From Bremerella sp. P1 (GTDB lineage Bacteria; Planctomycetota; Planctomycetia; Pirellulales; Pirellulaceae): a stretch of DNA of 64,000 nt. The first letter of the stretch is position 1. Each line of letters starts with the position of its first letter. The notes below the pieces were generated by a model. The model was given only the letters and a program-made list of their open reading frames with translations, was not told the origin of the DNA and ran no database searches. This document shows, piece after piece, positions 49,235 through 57,545 of this stretch. The position numbers were made by a program, and so were the translations under genes. Location of the stretch: contig NZ_CP118164.1 of the NCBI RefSeq assembly GCF_028748185.1, positions 4,489,814 to 4,553,813 on the forward strand, written 5' to 3'.

Positions 49235-49756
49235 TTAACTCTCAGCGGCAAGTCGATGTTGGATACATTCGCCCAGCCGCTTGCGGATGCGAAGCAGGGC
49301 CACCTTGATCGCTCCCATACTGCGGCTGGAATCCTGGGCGATCTCATCCAGGGGCTTGGCGTCGAAGTAGCGACTCTCAATCAACTCGCGGTTCGATGGA
49401 TTCAACCGTTCGATACATCGGCTGAGTGCGTCGCGGACCGAGTCAAGCTGTTCGGCCATCGATTCGGCTTCGCTTGAAATCGTTTCGACAAGTTCCGAGT
49501 CGAGCAGAACGCGGTCCCGTTTCCGGTCGCGGAGGTTGGCCAGCACCTGGTAGCGCGCGATCGTGAATGCCCAGGGGAGAAATGGCTTACGGTGATCGAA
49601 CTCTTCGATCTTCCGCCACAAAACGACATTCGTTTCCTGAAGCACGTCTGCCGCATGGCTCCGCTCACAAATAAGGGAGAAGATGTAGCCATAAAGCCGG
49701 TTTTGATTCTCGGTAAGCAATTGGATGAACTGCTCGGTGGGGCTTAACTCCGCCAT
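49235..49756 (-). CDS. ECF RNA polymerase sigma factor
   Basis: The 173-residue protein has region 2 (LYGYIFSLICERSHAADVLQETNVVLWRKIEEFD) and region 4 (IERLNPSNRELIESRYFDAKPLDEIAQDSSRSMGAIKVALLRIRKRL), and belongs to the sigma factors typical of Rhodopirellula and Verrucomicrobium. A good ribosome binding site (AAAGGA) lies six bases before the ATG. It heads the operon with its FecR/LamG partner, the PSD1 cytochrome and the DUF1501 protein, and probably controls this same operon. Confidence 0.93.
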   Translation of the reverse strand: MAELSPTEQFIQLLTENQNRLYGYIFSLICERSHAADVLQETNVVLWRKIEEFDHRKPFLPWAFTIARYQVLANLRDRKRDRVLLDSELVETISSEAESMAEQLDSVRDALSRCIERLNPSNRELIESRYFDAKPLDEIAQDSSRSMGAIKVALLRIRKRLGECIQHRLAAES

Positions 49757-49857
49757 GGATTTTCCTTTCCACCGGTATTTACCAAAGAAAGAGGCCCGGT
49801 TACAGAAAAAAAGATTTTTCTGGCGATGAGTGCTTAGCCAGTTTCTCGCAGCTTGCG

Positions 49858-50616
49858 TTAGCCTTTTCTACCTGAAAGGTAGGCATTCACGATCTCACTC
49901 GAAGGGCAAGCGAACAGCTGTTCGGTCTCACCCTGCTCGATGATCTCACCGACCCCATCGCGTACCCAGAAGACGGCCAACTGGTCGGCCAGCCGGCGGG
50001 CCTGGGCCAGGTTGTGGGTCACGATGATGACCGTGTAGTCGCCCCGTAGCGACTGAATCAACTGCTCGACTCGTTCGGCGGAAATCGGATCGAGCGCGCT
50101 GCACGGTTCATCCATCAGCATCACTTTGGGCTTAAGGGCCAAGGCTCGGGCAATGCACAGCCGCTGCTGTTGGCCGCCGGAAAGCTCCAGCGCCGAATGA
50201 TCCATCCGATCGTGCACTTCCTCCCATAAGCCTACCTCTTTGAGGACCGTCTCGGTGATCTGCTGTAGGGCGACTCGATTGCGCTGGCCGTGCTCCCTGA
50301 GTGCTAACTCGATATTCCGTCGGATCGACATCGGAAACGGGTTGGGCTTCTGGAAGATCATCCCTACGTTCTGGCGTAGTTGAACCGAAGAAGCAAACGC
50401 CTGGTCGATCGGCTGGCCGTCGAAGCGGATCTGCCCTTCGACGTTCGCTCCTGGGGTGATCTCGGTCATGCGGTTCAGCGCGGCCAGGAAGCTGCTCTTG
50501 CCGCAGCCGGAAGGTCCGACCAACGCCAGGACCTTTCCTGGTTGCGCTTCGATGGTCACGTTGCGTAGGACGGTGCGACCGTGATACGAGATCGAGAGGT
50601 TCTCGGTCGAGATCAT
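49858..50616 (-). CDS. pstB: phosphate ABC transporter ATP-binding protein PstB
   Basis: The 252-residue ATPase has Walker A GPSGCGKS, the signature LSGGQQQRLCIARAL, Walker B VMLMDEPCSALDP, and the switch histidine in IIVTHNLAQA. The IRRNIELALREHG and MIFQKPNPFPMSI segments are typical of PstB. It powers uptake of inorganic phosphate by PstSCAB. It is the last gene of the operon and overlaps pstA by ATGA. No phoU follows. Confidence 0.95.
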   Translation of the reverse strand: MISTENLSISYHGRTVLRNVTIEAQPGKVLALVGPSGCGKSSFLAALNRMTEITPGANVEGQIRFDGQPIDQAFASSVQLRQNVGMIFQKPNPFPMSIRRNIELALREHGQRNRVALQQITETVLKEVGLWEEVHDRMDHSALELSGGQQQRLCIARALALKPKVMLMDEPCSALDPISAERVEQLIQSLRGDYTVIIVTHNLAQARRLADQLAVFWVRDGVGEIIEQGETEQLFACPSSEIVNAYLSGRKG

Positions 50617-51509
50617 TGGCCGCCTCCCGATTTCGTCTGGCTCGATAGACCGGTCATGCGCAGCAGCCAGGCAATACTGACGTTGATGGCCAGCAGTAGG
50701 ATGACCAAAACGCAGGCCGTGGCGTAGGCCCGCGATCCGCCACCGGGAACGTTCATTGCCATGTCGTAAATGTGCACGCTCATCGTGCGACCAGAATCGA
50801 GCAACGACTCAGGCGTTCTCGCGACATAGCCAGCCGTAAAGATCAACGCAGCCGTCTCTGCTAGCGCTCGCCCGACACTCAGCACGATGCCGGCCACCAG
50901 CGCCGGGGCGGCTGCCGGCAAGACCACCTGTGCCAGGGTAGCCGTGCGTCCAAGGCCCAGTGCCGCTGCGGCCTGGCGGTATTCGTGAGGGACCGCGGAA
51001 ATGGCTTGCTCGAACGTGCGAATCATCAGCGGCAGAATCATGCAGGCCAGCGTCAAACTGCCCGAGAGAATCGAATAACCGAGCCCCAGCGTAACAACGA
51101 ACAGGGCATTGCCGAACAAGCCAAACACAATCGAGGGAACGCCGGCCAGGATGTCGAGGCAGCGGCGGACGTTCCGCGCTAGCCAACGATCTTCTACCAC
51201 GCCTTCGGTCAATTCGAGAGCGGTGGCCAGGGAAAGGGGAATCGCAATCAACATAGTCACCGCGAGAAGTAGCGTCGTCGAGAGAAGGATCGGGGCAATC
51301 CCGCCGGCCAGTCCGGCATCCTGCACGTCTTGGGTCAGGAAGCTAAGATCGACTTGGGAGATTCCGCGGATGGCAATATCGGCCAGGATCCACACCAGAA
51401 TCGCCATTGCCAGCCCGGCGGCCAGCCAGACGACGACGGTCACCGCGATTTCACGCCAGTGATGATGAAGCTCGTTTCTGGCAGACGCGGAGGAGTCACC
51501 CTTTTGCAT
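50613..51509 (-). CDS. pstA: phosphate ABC transporter permease PstA
   Basis: This ~298-residue inner-membrane permease has six predicted helices and the binding-protein-dependent transport motif (EYRQAAAALGLGRTATLAQVVLPAAAPALVAG) that contacts PstB. The usual ATG is 51509 (MQKGDSS), overlapping pstC by 14 bases; an upstream in-frame start at 51539 is also possible. It forms the membrane pore with PstC. Confidence 0.95.
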   Translation of the reverse strand: MQKGDSSASARNELHHHWREIAVTVVVWLAAGLAMAILVWILADIAIRGISQVDLSFLTQDVQDAGLAGGIAPILLSTTLLLAVTMLIAIPLSLATALELTEGVVEDRWLARNVRRCLDILAGVPSIVFGLFGNALFVVTLGLGYSILSGSLTLACMILPLMIRTFEQAISAVPHEYRQAAAALGLGRTATLAQVVLPAAAPALVAGIVLSVGRALAETAALIFTAGYVARTPESLLDSGRTMSVHIYDMAMNVPGGGSRAYATACVLVILLLAINVSIAWLLRMTGLSSQTKSGGGQ

Positions 51510-52347
51510 GGGACGATCCTCCGCTGCGAGAAGCGGCAATCACCAGGACGCTGACGATCAGCATCAACATCAAGCCACTGACAAACAGCACCGACCGATG
51601 ATCGGCCGTCGCATACCCGAGTTCCAAGGCAATGTTCGCATTGAGTGTTCGTCCTGGCGACAGCAGCGAAGTCGGCATTGTGGCGACATTGCCTGCCACC
51701 ATCAGGACCGCCATCGTCTCGCCCAAAGCGCGGGTTATTGCCAAGACTAACGCCGCCCCGATACCACGGCCGGCAGCCGGTAAGACGACCTTGCCCACGA
51801 CGGCCGATCGCTGCAGGCCCAGTGCGGCTGCGCCTTGAATCCATGTTCGCGGCACGGAACCGATCGCACTATCGGTCAGCAGAGCGATGGTGGGCAAGAT
51901 CATCAGCCCGAGAATGATCGAGGCGGTCAACAGGTTCTGTCCGCTTCCGCCCAGCGAGGCCACTAGTGGAGCCAGAACGACCAATCCCCACAACCCAAAG
52001 ACGACTGAAGGGATGCCGGCCAGAAGCTCCACCAGTCGCCGATGCCAAGTGGCCAGCGCCGGGGGAGCATAGAACTGAACGAACACCGCCGAGGCAATCC
52101 CCAGCGGTGCTGCCAGAATGATCGCTCCCAGGCTCGTGATAACCGTCGCCACGATCATCGGTGTGAGATTGAACTGGCCTGACTGGGCATGCCAACTTTC
52201 GTCAGTAAAGAAACGAACGACCCCCAGCGATGCGATCGCCGGCCACGACTCACGCAGGAGGAAGCAGAATATCAGGAGCACGACCGCGGCCGAGCCGATC
52301 GCCAGCGTGCGGCAAACGATCTTGAGCAGCTGGTCACTTCTGGGCAT
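51496..52347 (-). CDS. pstC: phosphate ABC transporter permease PstC
   Basis: This ~283-residue permease has six membrane helices and the cytoplasmic coupling loop GSVPRTWIQGAAALGLQRSAVVGKVVLPAAGRGI. The start is ATG 52347 (MPRSDQLLK), overlapping pstS by 14 bases; a frame start at 52371 would overlap more. Loop and sequence features place it with PstC rather than PstA. It pairs with PstA in the transporter. Confidence 0.94.
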   Translation of the reverse strand: MPRSDQLLKIVCRTLAIGSAAVVLLIFCFLLRESWPAIASLGVVRFFTDESWHAQSGQFNLTPMIVATVITSLGAIILAAPLGIASAVFVQFYAPPALATWHRRLVELLAGIPSVVFGLWGLVVLAPLVASLGGSGQNLLTASIILGLMILPTIALLTDSAIGSVPRTWIQGAAALGLQRSAVVGKVVLPAAGRGIGAALVLAITRALGETMAVLMVAGNVATMPTSLLSPGRTLNANIALELGYATADHRSVLFVSGLMLMLIVSVLVIAASRSGGSSHAKG

Positions 52348-53203
52348 CCGTCTCACTTGCTGTCGGCACAAAGTACTGCGACTTCACCAGGTCGTGGACG
52401 TCGGGCGACTGGCAGTATTGAATAAACTGCGTCGCCAGGGGAGTGGGGGAGGTGGTCGTAACCACGTTCAAGGGACGGCTCATGGGAAAGGCACCGCTGG
52501 CCACATTTGAAGTGCTTGCCGCCACACCACCCAGCGGCAGCAATCGAATCGGTATCCCGGCTTCGATATCGGCTTCCGCCGTACCAATCGATACGTATCC
52601 GATGGCCCCAGGCGAACCGGCAACTGTCTTGATGGCGTGCTGGTTCTCGCCCACGATCACGTCCGGGGTCACCGCCGGGTTGTCCACGCCAAAGTGCTGC
52701 AGAAAGACTTCGAGCGTCGCCCGGCCTTCCGCTTTATGAACGACGATGATCTCTTGGTCTTCACCGCCCACTTCTTTCCAGTTGTTAATCTTGTTGGTGT
52801 AGATACCCAGGATCTGCTCCGTGGTCAGTTCACCAACCGGATTGTCGGCGTGAACAATCAACCCCACGCCATCGGCAGCGATTTGGTGGGCGATTAGATC
52901 CGCTTCGTCAGGCTTGAGTCCACGACTTGCCATACCCACATCGGCCGTGCCAAGTCGCGCGTCGGCGATCCCCTTGCTGGAGCCGCCCGTCTGTACGTCG
53001 ATGCGAACCTGTGGATGCAGCTGCTCGTAGCGCTTGGCAATCTCGGTGACCAGGGGAGCCACCGTGCTCGAGCCTGTTAGCAAAAGCTTGCCGCGCAGGA
53101 CGCCACCCTCTTCGAAGCTTGGCTCGGCGCGGGTTGCGCCGCTGCATCCGGCCAGGGGCAGCGCAACAAGCAGGGAAACGATCAATACGGTGACGCGCGT
53201 CAT
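52334..53203 (-). CDS. pstS: phosphate-binding lipoprotein PstS
   Basis: The 289-residue binding protein carries a lipoprotein signal with lipobox LAGC (mature C20). The ligand-binding segments of PstS are visible: GSSTVAP, TGGSSKGIA, GTADVGMASR (with the Asp that in other PstS proteins distinguishes phosphate from arsenate nearby), and EGRAT. It delivers phosphate to PstCAB from the periplasmic side. Ten bases separate it from the arsR gene, so the transporter genes are co-transcribed with that regulator. Confidence 0.94.
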   Translation of the reverse strand: MTRVTVLIVSLLVALPLAGCSGATRAEPSFEEGGVLRGKLLLTGSSTVAPLVTEIAKRYEQLHPQVRIDVQTGGSSKGIADARLGTADVGMASRGLKPDEADLIAHQIAADGVGLIVHADNPVGELTTEQILGIYTNKINNWKEVGGEDQEIIVVHKAEGRATLEVFLQHFGVDNPAVTPDVIVGENQHAIKTVAGSPGAIGYVSIGTAEADIEAGIPIRLLPLGGVAASTSNVASGAFPMSRPLNVVTTTSPTPLATQFIQYCQSPDVHDLVKSQYFVPTASETDAQK

Positions 53204-53213
53204 GAAGCAAAAC

Positions 53214-53537
53214 CTACGAAAAGGAAATCGTGCAGCAGCCCAGGTCGATCGCGCGTCCTTTGCGACGGTTGAGCAGTGCTTGGGCGAGCGAATAGGAAAC
53301 GTAGCGTCCCTCCCGCTTGCCGATCACCAGCTGAGCATCCCGCAGGGCTTTCAGGTGATGCGACAACAATGTTGGCTCGACATGAAGCTGCTCGTTGATT
53401 TCCGAAACGGTCTTCGGACCGCCCAGCAGTTGCTCGACCACTGCCAGTCGCGTTTCGTCCGCCAGGACTTTCAGCACGCTGGCACACGAGATCTCCTCGC
53501 CATCGTGCTGGTCCAGAATGTTGAGTGCAGGTTTCAT
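53214..53537 (-). CDS. ArsR/SmtB-family repressor heading the pst operon
   Basis: The 107-residue winged-helix protein fits the ArsR family (VLKVLADETRLAVVEQLLGGPKTVSEINEQLHVEPTLLSHHLKALRDAQLV, recognition helix about 52-66). It has cysteines C18, C101 and C102. The CC pair near the C-terminus resembles the arsenite site of some ArsR proteins, in which C-terminal cysteines close the metal site; this parallel is from memory. It is the first gene of arsR-pstSCAB, and an inverted repeat ATTGAAT-ATCC-ATTCAAT lies 30 bases before its ATG. Confidence 0.9.
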   Translation of the reverse strand: MKPALNILDQHDGEEISCASVLKVLADETRLAVVEQLLGGPKTVSEINEQLHVEPTLLSHHLKALRDAQLVIGKREGRYVSYSLAQALLNRRKGRAIDLGCCTISFS

Positions 53538-53566
53538 CGCATTTCACCCAAGTGAGTCTTCTTTCA

Positions 53567-53584
53567 ATTGAATATCCATTCAAT
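53567..53584. promoter_or_regulatory. ArsR operator-like dyad
   Basis: ATTGAATATCCATTCAAT is a perfect 7-bp inverted repeat around four bases, AT-rich like known ArsR/SmtB operators, and lies about 30 bases upstream of the arsR ATG. Autoregulation of the arsR-pst operon through this site is likely. Confidence 0.7.
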
Positions 53585-53773
53585 CATCGCCCAGAAGCCA
53601 AGTCAATCCTTGGGCTCGAACGAAATGCCCGGATCGAGGCTTCTAAAATGGCTCCAAAAATAAATCCGCGCGCACTATCTTGCTGTAGCGCTTACCCCAT
53701 ATATTGCTCGTACGGTCCTCGGAATCATCTCGCTCCGGGGTGCATCCGATTCCCAATTTTAACGAGCATCACC

Positions 53774-54439
53774 ATGTCATCATCCCACGAACAACCCGAA
53801 CACAGCGGCAAGCTCTCGACCGAGCGCAAGCCGCAGGTTGTCGTGCGCGCTGACAAGTACTTCGTGTGCTCGGCCTGCGGGGTGCTGGTGGAAGTGCCAG
53901 CCGATGTCGTCGGCCAGCTGGTGATTGCGGTCGATCCATCACCACAGGAGTCGCAGGTCAACCAGTCGCCGGCCCAGGAAGAACCTTCCCTGCTAGAGCC
54001 GGCCGAGGAGGCGCGAGCTTCTCTTACCAAGCCAACCCAAGCGGTTACGGTCGAACCGTCGCCGTCACCATCCCTCCCGCAGTCGCATCGACCGCTAAGG
54101 CCGAAGCGTCCCAAGAGGCCCAAGGGGGAATGTTTCACCGGCGAGTTGATCGACGGGCTGCGCGTGCCGACTGCCAACGAGTTGGATCGCGCGCTGGCGT
54201 GGGTCTCGTTTCACCTCAAGGTCCTCGACCGGCAAGGGAGCGAGATCAATCGCCTGAAGAAGCTGCTAAAGAAACGCTTAAGCCAATCGGGGCCGTGCGT
54301 TGGTCCTGGTCAAACTGCCGAGACGGCAACCGCACAGGAAGTGTTTCGGACCGGTGATCATCAGACCGGAAGCCACGCCTATGACAACGTGACGATGGCA
54401 CCTGTGACCAAGATCGCGAAAGGACGCGAGCCTCCATAA
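53774..54439 (+). CDS. proline-rich protein with one CxxC pair
   Basis: The 221-residue product is not in a family I can name. It has a CSACG motif near residue 34 (FVCSACGVLVEVPADVVGQL), a long Pro/Ser/Glu-rich unstructured stretch (about 55-130), a basic run (RPKRPKRPKGE), and a C-terminal helical segment (ELDRALAWVSFHLKVLDRQGSEINRLKKLLKKRL) that could be a coiled coil. ATG 53774 is used because the upstream open frame (from 53525) runs across the arsR leader. One CxxC is not enough for a zinc site unless the protein dimerises. Confidence 0.6.
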   Translation: MSSSHEQPEHSGKLSTERKPQVVVRADKYFVCSACGVLVEVPADVVGQLVIAVDPSPQESQVNQSPAQEEPSLLEPAEEARASLTKPTQAVTVEPSPSPSLPQSHRPLRPKRPKRPKGECFTGELIDGLRVPTANELDRALAWVSFHLKVLDRQGSEINRLKKLLKKRLSQSGPCVGPGQTAETATAQEVFRTGDHQTGSHAYDNVTMAPVTKIAKGREPP

Positions 54440-54764
54440 TAGTCCGGTCCCCTCTCCCTCGCAGGAAGAGGGCTAGGGTGAGGGTTTCTAGAGCGACCCT
54501 TACCCTGCATCGGCAGAAGATGTTCCGCACGGAACGGAACCCCGTTCGCGCATGCGCCGTTAACAGGCGAGATACCACCTCACGCAAATTCTCTTCCCCG
54601 CAAACGGTGGAGAGGGAACGGAAGGTGGTTGCTCGTGAATGCGCTATGGGAAACCAGTTTGCCCTTCGCACCAAAATCATGTGTCATTCGCTTGCGCTCT
54701 CAGTTAAATTAGTAAGGCTCCTTCACCATCCCTCGCTCCGACCTACCCCGACTATCTACTTGCT
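54440..54764. repeat. intergenic repeat-like region rich in small palindromes
   Basis: No gene is present. The left part carries a CCCTCTCCCTC...GAGGGCTAGGGTGAGGG arrangement, a motif seen in the spacers of many bacterial genomes. GTTCCG-CA-CGGAAC (54522-54535) is a perfect palindrome, and CTCTTCCCC... GGAGAGGG forms another dyad near 54591-54617. The whole resembles a dispersed REP-type element. The copy number cannot be seen from one window. Confidence 0.45.
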
Positions 54765-56072
54765 ATGAATACCAGCCGCATGATCTGTTTCCCTTCGTTG
54801 CGATGCAATCGTTCGCTCTTGATGCTGATATTGGTACTACTGGGCAGTTCGCAGCTTGCCGGTCAGGCCACCGCACAGTCCAACTGGTTTCAGTTCCGTG
54901 GTCCAACAGGGCAGGGGATTGCTGCTACCGCAACCCTTCCCAAAGAGTGGGGACCGGAGAAGAACATCGCTTGGCGGCAGGAAGTGCCCGGGCTGGGTTG
55001 GTCGTCGCCGGTCGTGGCTGGCAACCGAATCTTCCTGACAACCGCCGTCCCGCAGAGTGAAGAGAAGAAGGCGGACCAGTCGCTTCGCACGTTGTGCCTG
55101 GATGCCGACACGGGAAAGATCCTCTGGGATGTCGAAGTCTTCCTGCAGGATGGCGAAACGGCTCCGCGGATCCATGGTAAGAACAGCCATGCCAGCCCCA
55201 CGCCCTACCTGGAAGGGGAACTGGTTTACGTTCACTTCGGTCATATGGGCACCGCTTGTTTGCGCCAGAAGGATGGCTCAATCGTGTGGAGCACCCAGGA
55301 GCTGAGCTACCGGCCCACGCATGGCAATGGTGGTTCGCCCGTTATCTGGGGAGATCACCTGATCTTCAGTATTGACGGCGCCGACATGCAGGCGGTCATT
55401 GCCCTCGATAAAGCGACCGGTGAGCTTGCCTGGAAGACCGAACGCAACGTGGAGGACATCCCCAAGTACTTTTCTTTTAGCACGCCGCTATTGATCGAGG
55501 TCGACGGTAAGACACAGCTCATCTCAGCAGGCAGCGGCGTGGTGATGGCGGTTGATCCGAGCGATGGGAAAGAGATCTGGCGGGCAGGGTACGGCAAAGG
55601 GTACTCGGTCGTGCCGCGGCCTATTTTTGCTAACGGCTTGGTCTACGTGTGTACCGGTTACGACCGCGCGACGCTGATCGCCGTTCGCCCGGATGGCGAG
55701 GGAGATGTTACCGATTCGCATATCGCGTTCACTATCGACCGCAACGTACCGCTGAATCCTTCGCTGCTTTCGGTGGGCACGTCGATCTACATGATCTCGG
55801 ACAATGGAATTCTGACCTGCCTGGATGGATTGACAGGCGAGGTCGTTTGGCGAGAACGCGTCGGTGGGAACTTCTCGTCGTCGCTGCTTTATGCCGACGG
55901 TGTGATCTACCTGCTGGACGAAGCCGGCAAGTCGACCGTGGTGAAGCCAGGCAACGAATATGAAGCGGTCGCGGAAAACGACTTGGCTGAACGTGCGTTG
56001 TCCAGCCTGGGCGTCATCGATAACGACATCCTGCTGCGAACCGAAAAAGCGTTGTACCGGATCGCGGACTAG
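54765..56072 (+). CDS. secreted PQQ-type beta-propeller protein
   Basis: The 435-residue protein has a signal peptide (about 1-38, LLMLILVLLGSSQLAGQATAQ) and repeated beta-propeller blades of the PQQ-like type (WFQFRGPTGQGIA..., LWDVEVFLQDG, SIVWSTQELS, LAWKTERNV, KEIWRAGYG, EVVWRERVG). Such proteins occur by the hundred in planctomycetes; no residues for PQQ or metal binding were confirmed. Its TAG overlaps the stop of the convergent DUF1552 gene in the palindrome CTAG (56069-56072). Confidence 0.9.
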   Translation: MNTSRMICFPSLRCNRSLLMLILVLLGSSQLAGQATAQSNWFQFRGPTGQGIAATATLPKEWGPEKNIAWRQEVPGLGWSSPVVAGNRIFLTTAVPQSEEKKADQSLRTLCLDADTGKILWDVEVFLQDGETAPRIHGKNSHASPTPYLEGELVYVHFGHMGTACLRQKDGSIVWSTQELSYRPTHGNGGSPVIWGDHLIFSIDGADMQAVIALDKATGELAWKTERNVEDIPKYFSFSTPLLIEVDGKTQLISAGSGVVMAVDPSDGKEIWRAGYGKGYSVVPRPIFANGLVYVCTGYDRATLIAVRPDGEGDVTDSHIAFTIDRNVPLNPSLLSVGTSIYMISDNGILTCLDGLTGEVVWRERVGGNFSSSLLYADGVIYLLDEAGKSTVVKPGNEYEAVAENDLAERALSSLGVIDNDILLRTEKALYRIAD

Positions 56073-57472
56073 ATGTTCGCGATCGTGCCGGTGCTATCGG
56101 CAAACGACTCGGCACCAGTGCCCAGTCGCTGGAGCATGGTGGCGAACAAGTTGGAAAGCGGAATATCCTCTCCCTTGGCCTTGTCTTGCCATGGCTCGCC
56201 TTTACCCAGCCAAGGACCACCTTGGAAGTTCATCCCAGCGTGGTTGATGTACTGGCCGTGCTTGAAGCCCATCTGCTTACCGCCCGCGAGGATCAGTGGG
56301 TAGTTGCGAGACAGGTGGAAAGCACTCGAGGCCGAGCCCATCAGCAGCAGGGTATTGTCGAGCATACTTCCGGTGCCGGCCGGTTCCGGTGTGTCTTTCA
56401 GCTTCGTGAGGAAGCGTCCGAACTCTTCGTTGAGGAACTGGCAGTAGATGCCGAAGTTCTTCCAGCCATCAGGGTTCTTCGTTTCATGTGATAGCTGATG
56501 GGCCAGGTTGAAGCCCACGGCTCGGGCTAGGTGATCACTGCGGCCGACGCCGTTTTCACGACCGATTTGATACGTGGCTACCCGCGTCGAGTCGGTCTTG
56601 AACGCGAGATAGATCAGATCGAACATCGTCTGCAAATACTCACGCGGCTGATCGGTGGTCAGCTCTAAATTCAGCTGGTCGCCATCGACGGTCGGAAGGG
56701 GCACGTTGAGCCACTGCTTCGCTTTTTCGACTTTGACTTCGGCCTGGCGGACGGAGTCGAGGTATTCCTCTAGGCGGTGTCGATCGTGCGTCGAGAGGGA
56801 CTTTTTCAGCGAGTTGGCATCGGCCAGCATCTCGTCGAGGGCACTCTGGCTGAGAGCCAACCGACGTGCCGAGTCGCCGTTTCGCTTCACGAACAGCATG
56901 TCGAAGATTTGCTTAGGGCGGTGTTCCGCAGGGATCGGGCGTCCGTTGCGGTCGAACGAAATCGTATGCGTACCGCGAGCGGTGCCTGTCCCGCCATCGG
57001 TCGACATGACCAGCGACGCGATCCGAGTGTGGTCGCCGACATACTTCACGTATTCCTGGTCGAGCGAGATGGTGTTGGCGTATTCGCGATCGCCGCCCCC
57101 GGTCGGCGCCGCAGTCAGAAACTGATCGGCGTTGTTGTGTCCGTGAGTGTCACGCGAAAGAGGGTGCGAAAAGCCAGAGAGGACGGTCAGCTCCGACTTG
57201 AGCGACTCGAGCGGCTTCATGCAATTGGTGAAGGTGAACTCATTGCCATCGCCGTGCGGAAACCAAGCCCATTCCTGGTACGACGGATCTTCCGGCAGCG
57301 GCATGGGAACGCCATCGGGGAAGTAGAAGCAGCCCAGGCGTTTGGGATTGGCTGGCTTCGCTTCGCCAAACGCCGAGGAGGGAAGCAGCGAACCAAACAG
57401 CGGCAACGCCAGCGCGACGCCGCTTCCGCGTAAGAATCGTCTTCGATCAAGGCTACGAAAATTCAATCCCAT
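56069..57472 (-). CDS. DUF1552 secreted protein
   Basis: The 467-residue protein has a twin-arginine signal (LDRRRFLRGSGVALALPLFGS) and DUF1552 features: YFPDGVPMPLPEDPSYQEW, LSGFSHPLSRDTHGHNNAD, and SLDQEYVKYVG. It is a paralogue of the 25903 protein, with the same pairing to a DUF1592 cytochrome gene upstream (57546-60260). The function is unknown. The stop is shared with the convergent beta-propeller gene. Confidence 0.9.
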   Translation of the reverse strand: MGLNFRSLDRRRFLRGSGVALALPLFGSLLPSSAFGEAKPANPKRLGCFYFPDGVPMPLPEDPSYQEWAWFPHGDGNEFTFTNCMKPLESLKSELTVLSGFSHPLSRDTHGHNNADQFLTAAPTGGGDREYANTISLDQEYVKYVGDHTRIASLVMSTDGGTGTARGTHTISFDRNGRPIPAEHRPKQIFDMLFVKRNGDSARRLALSQSALDEMLADANSLKKSLSTHDRHRLEEYLDSVRQAEVKVEKAKQWLNVPLPTVDGDQLNLELTTDQPREYLQTMFDLIYLAFKTDSTRVATYQIGRENGVGRSDHLARAVGFNLAHQLSHETKNPDGWKNFGIYCQFLNEEFGRFLTKLKDTPEPAGTGSMLDNTLLLMGSASSAFHLSRNYPLILAGGKQMGFKHGQYINHAGMNFQGGPWLGKGEPWQDKAKGEDIPLSNLFATMLQRLGTGAESFADSTGTIANI

Positions 57473-57545
57473 GTTTCGTTACTTTCAGCATCGGTTTGGG
57501 CAAGCGGCCAGCCGCCTGCGAGGCTTGCTTACGGTGTTTGCGTGA

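Noticed and set aside
54450-54472. CCCTCTCCCTC...GAGGG as an intrinsic terminator of the upstream gene
   Set aside because: The stem is short and no T-run follows; a dispersed repeat explains it better.
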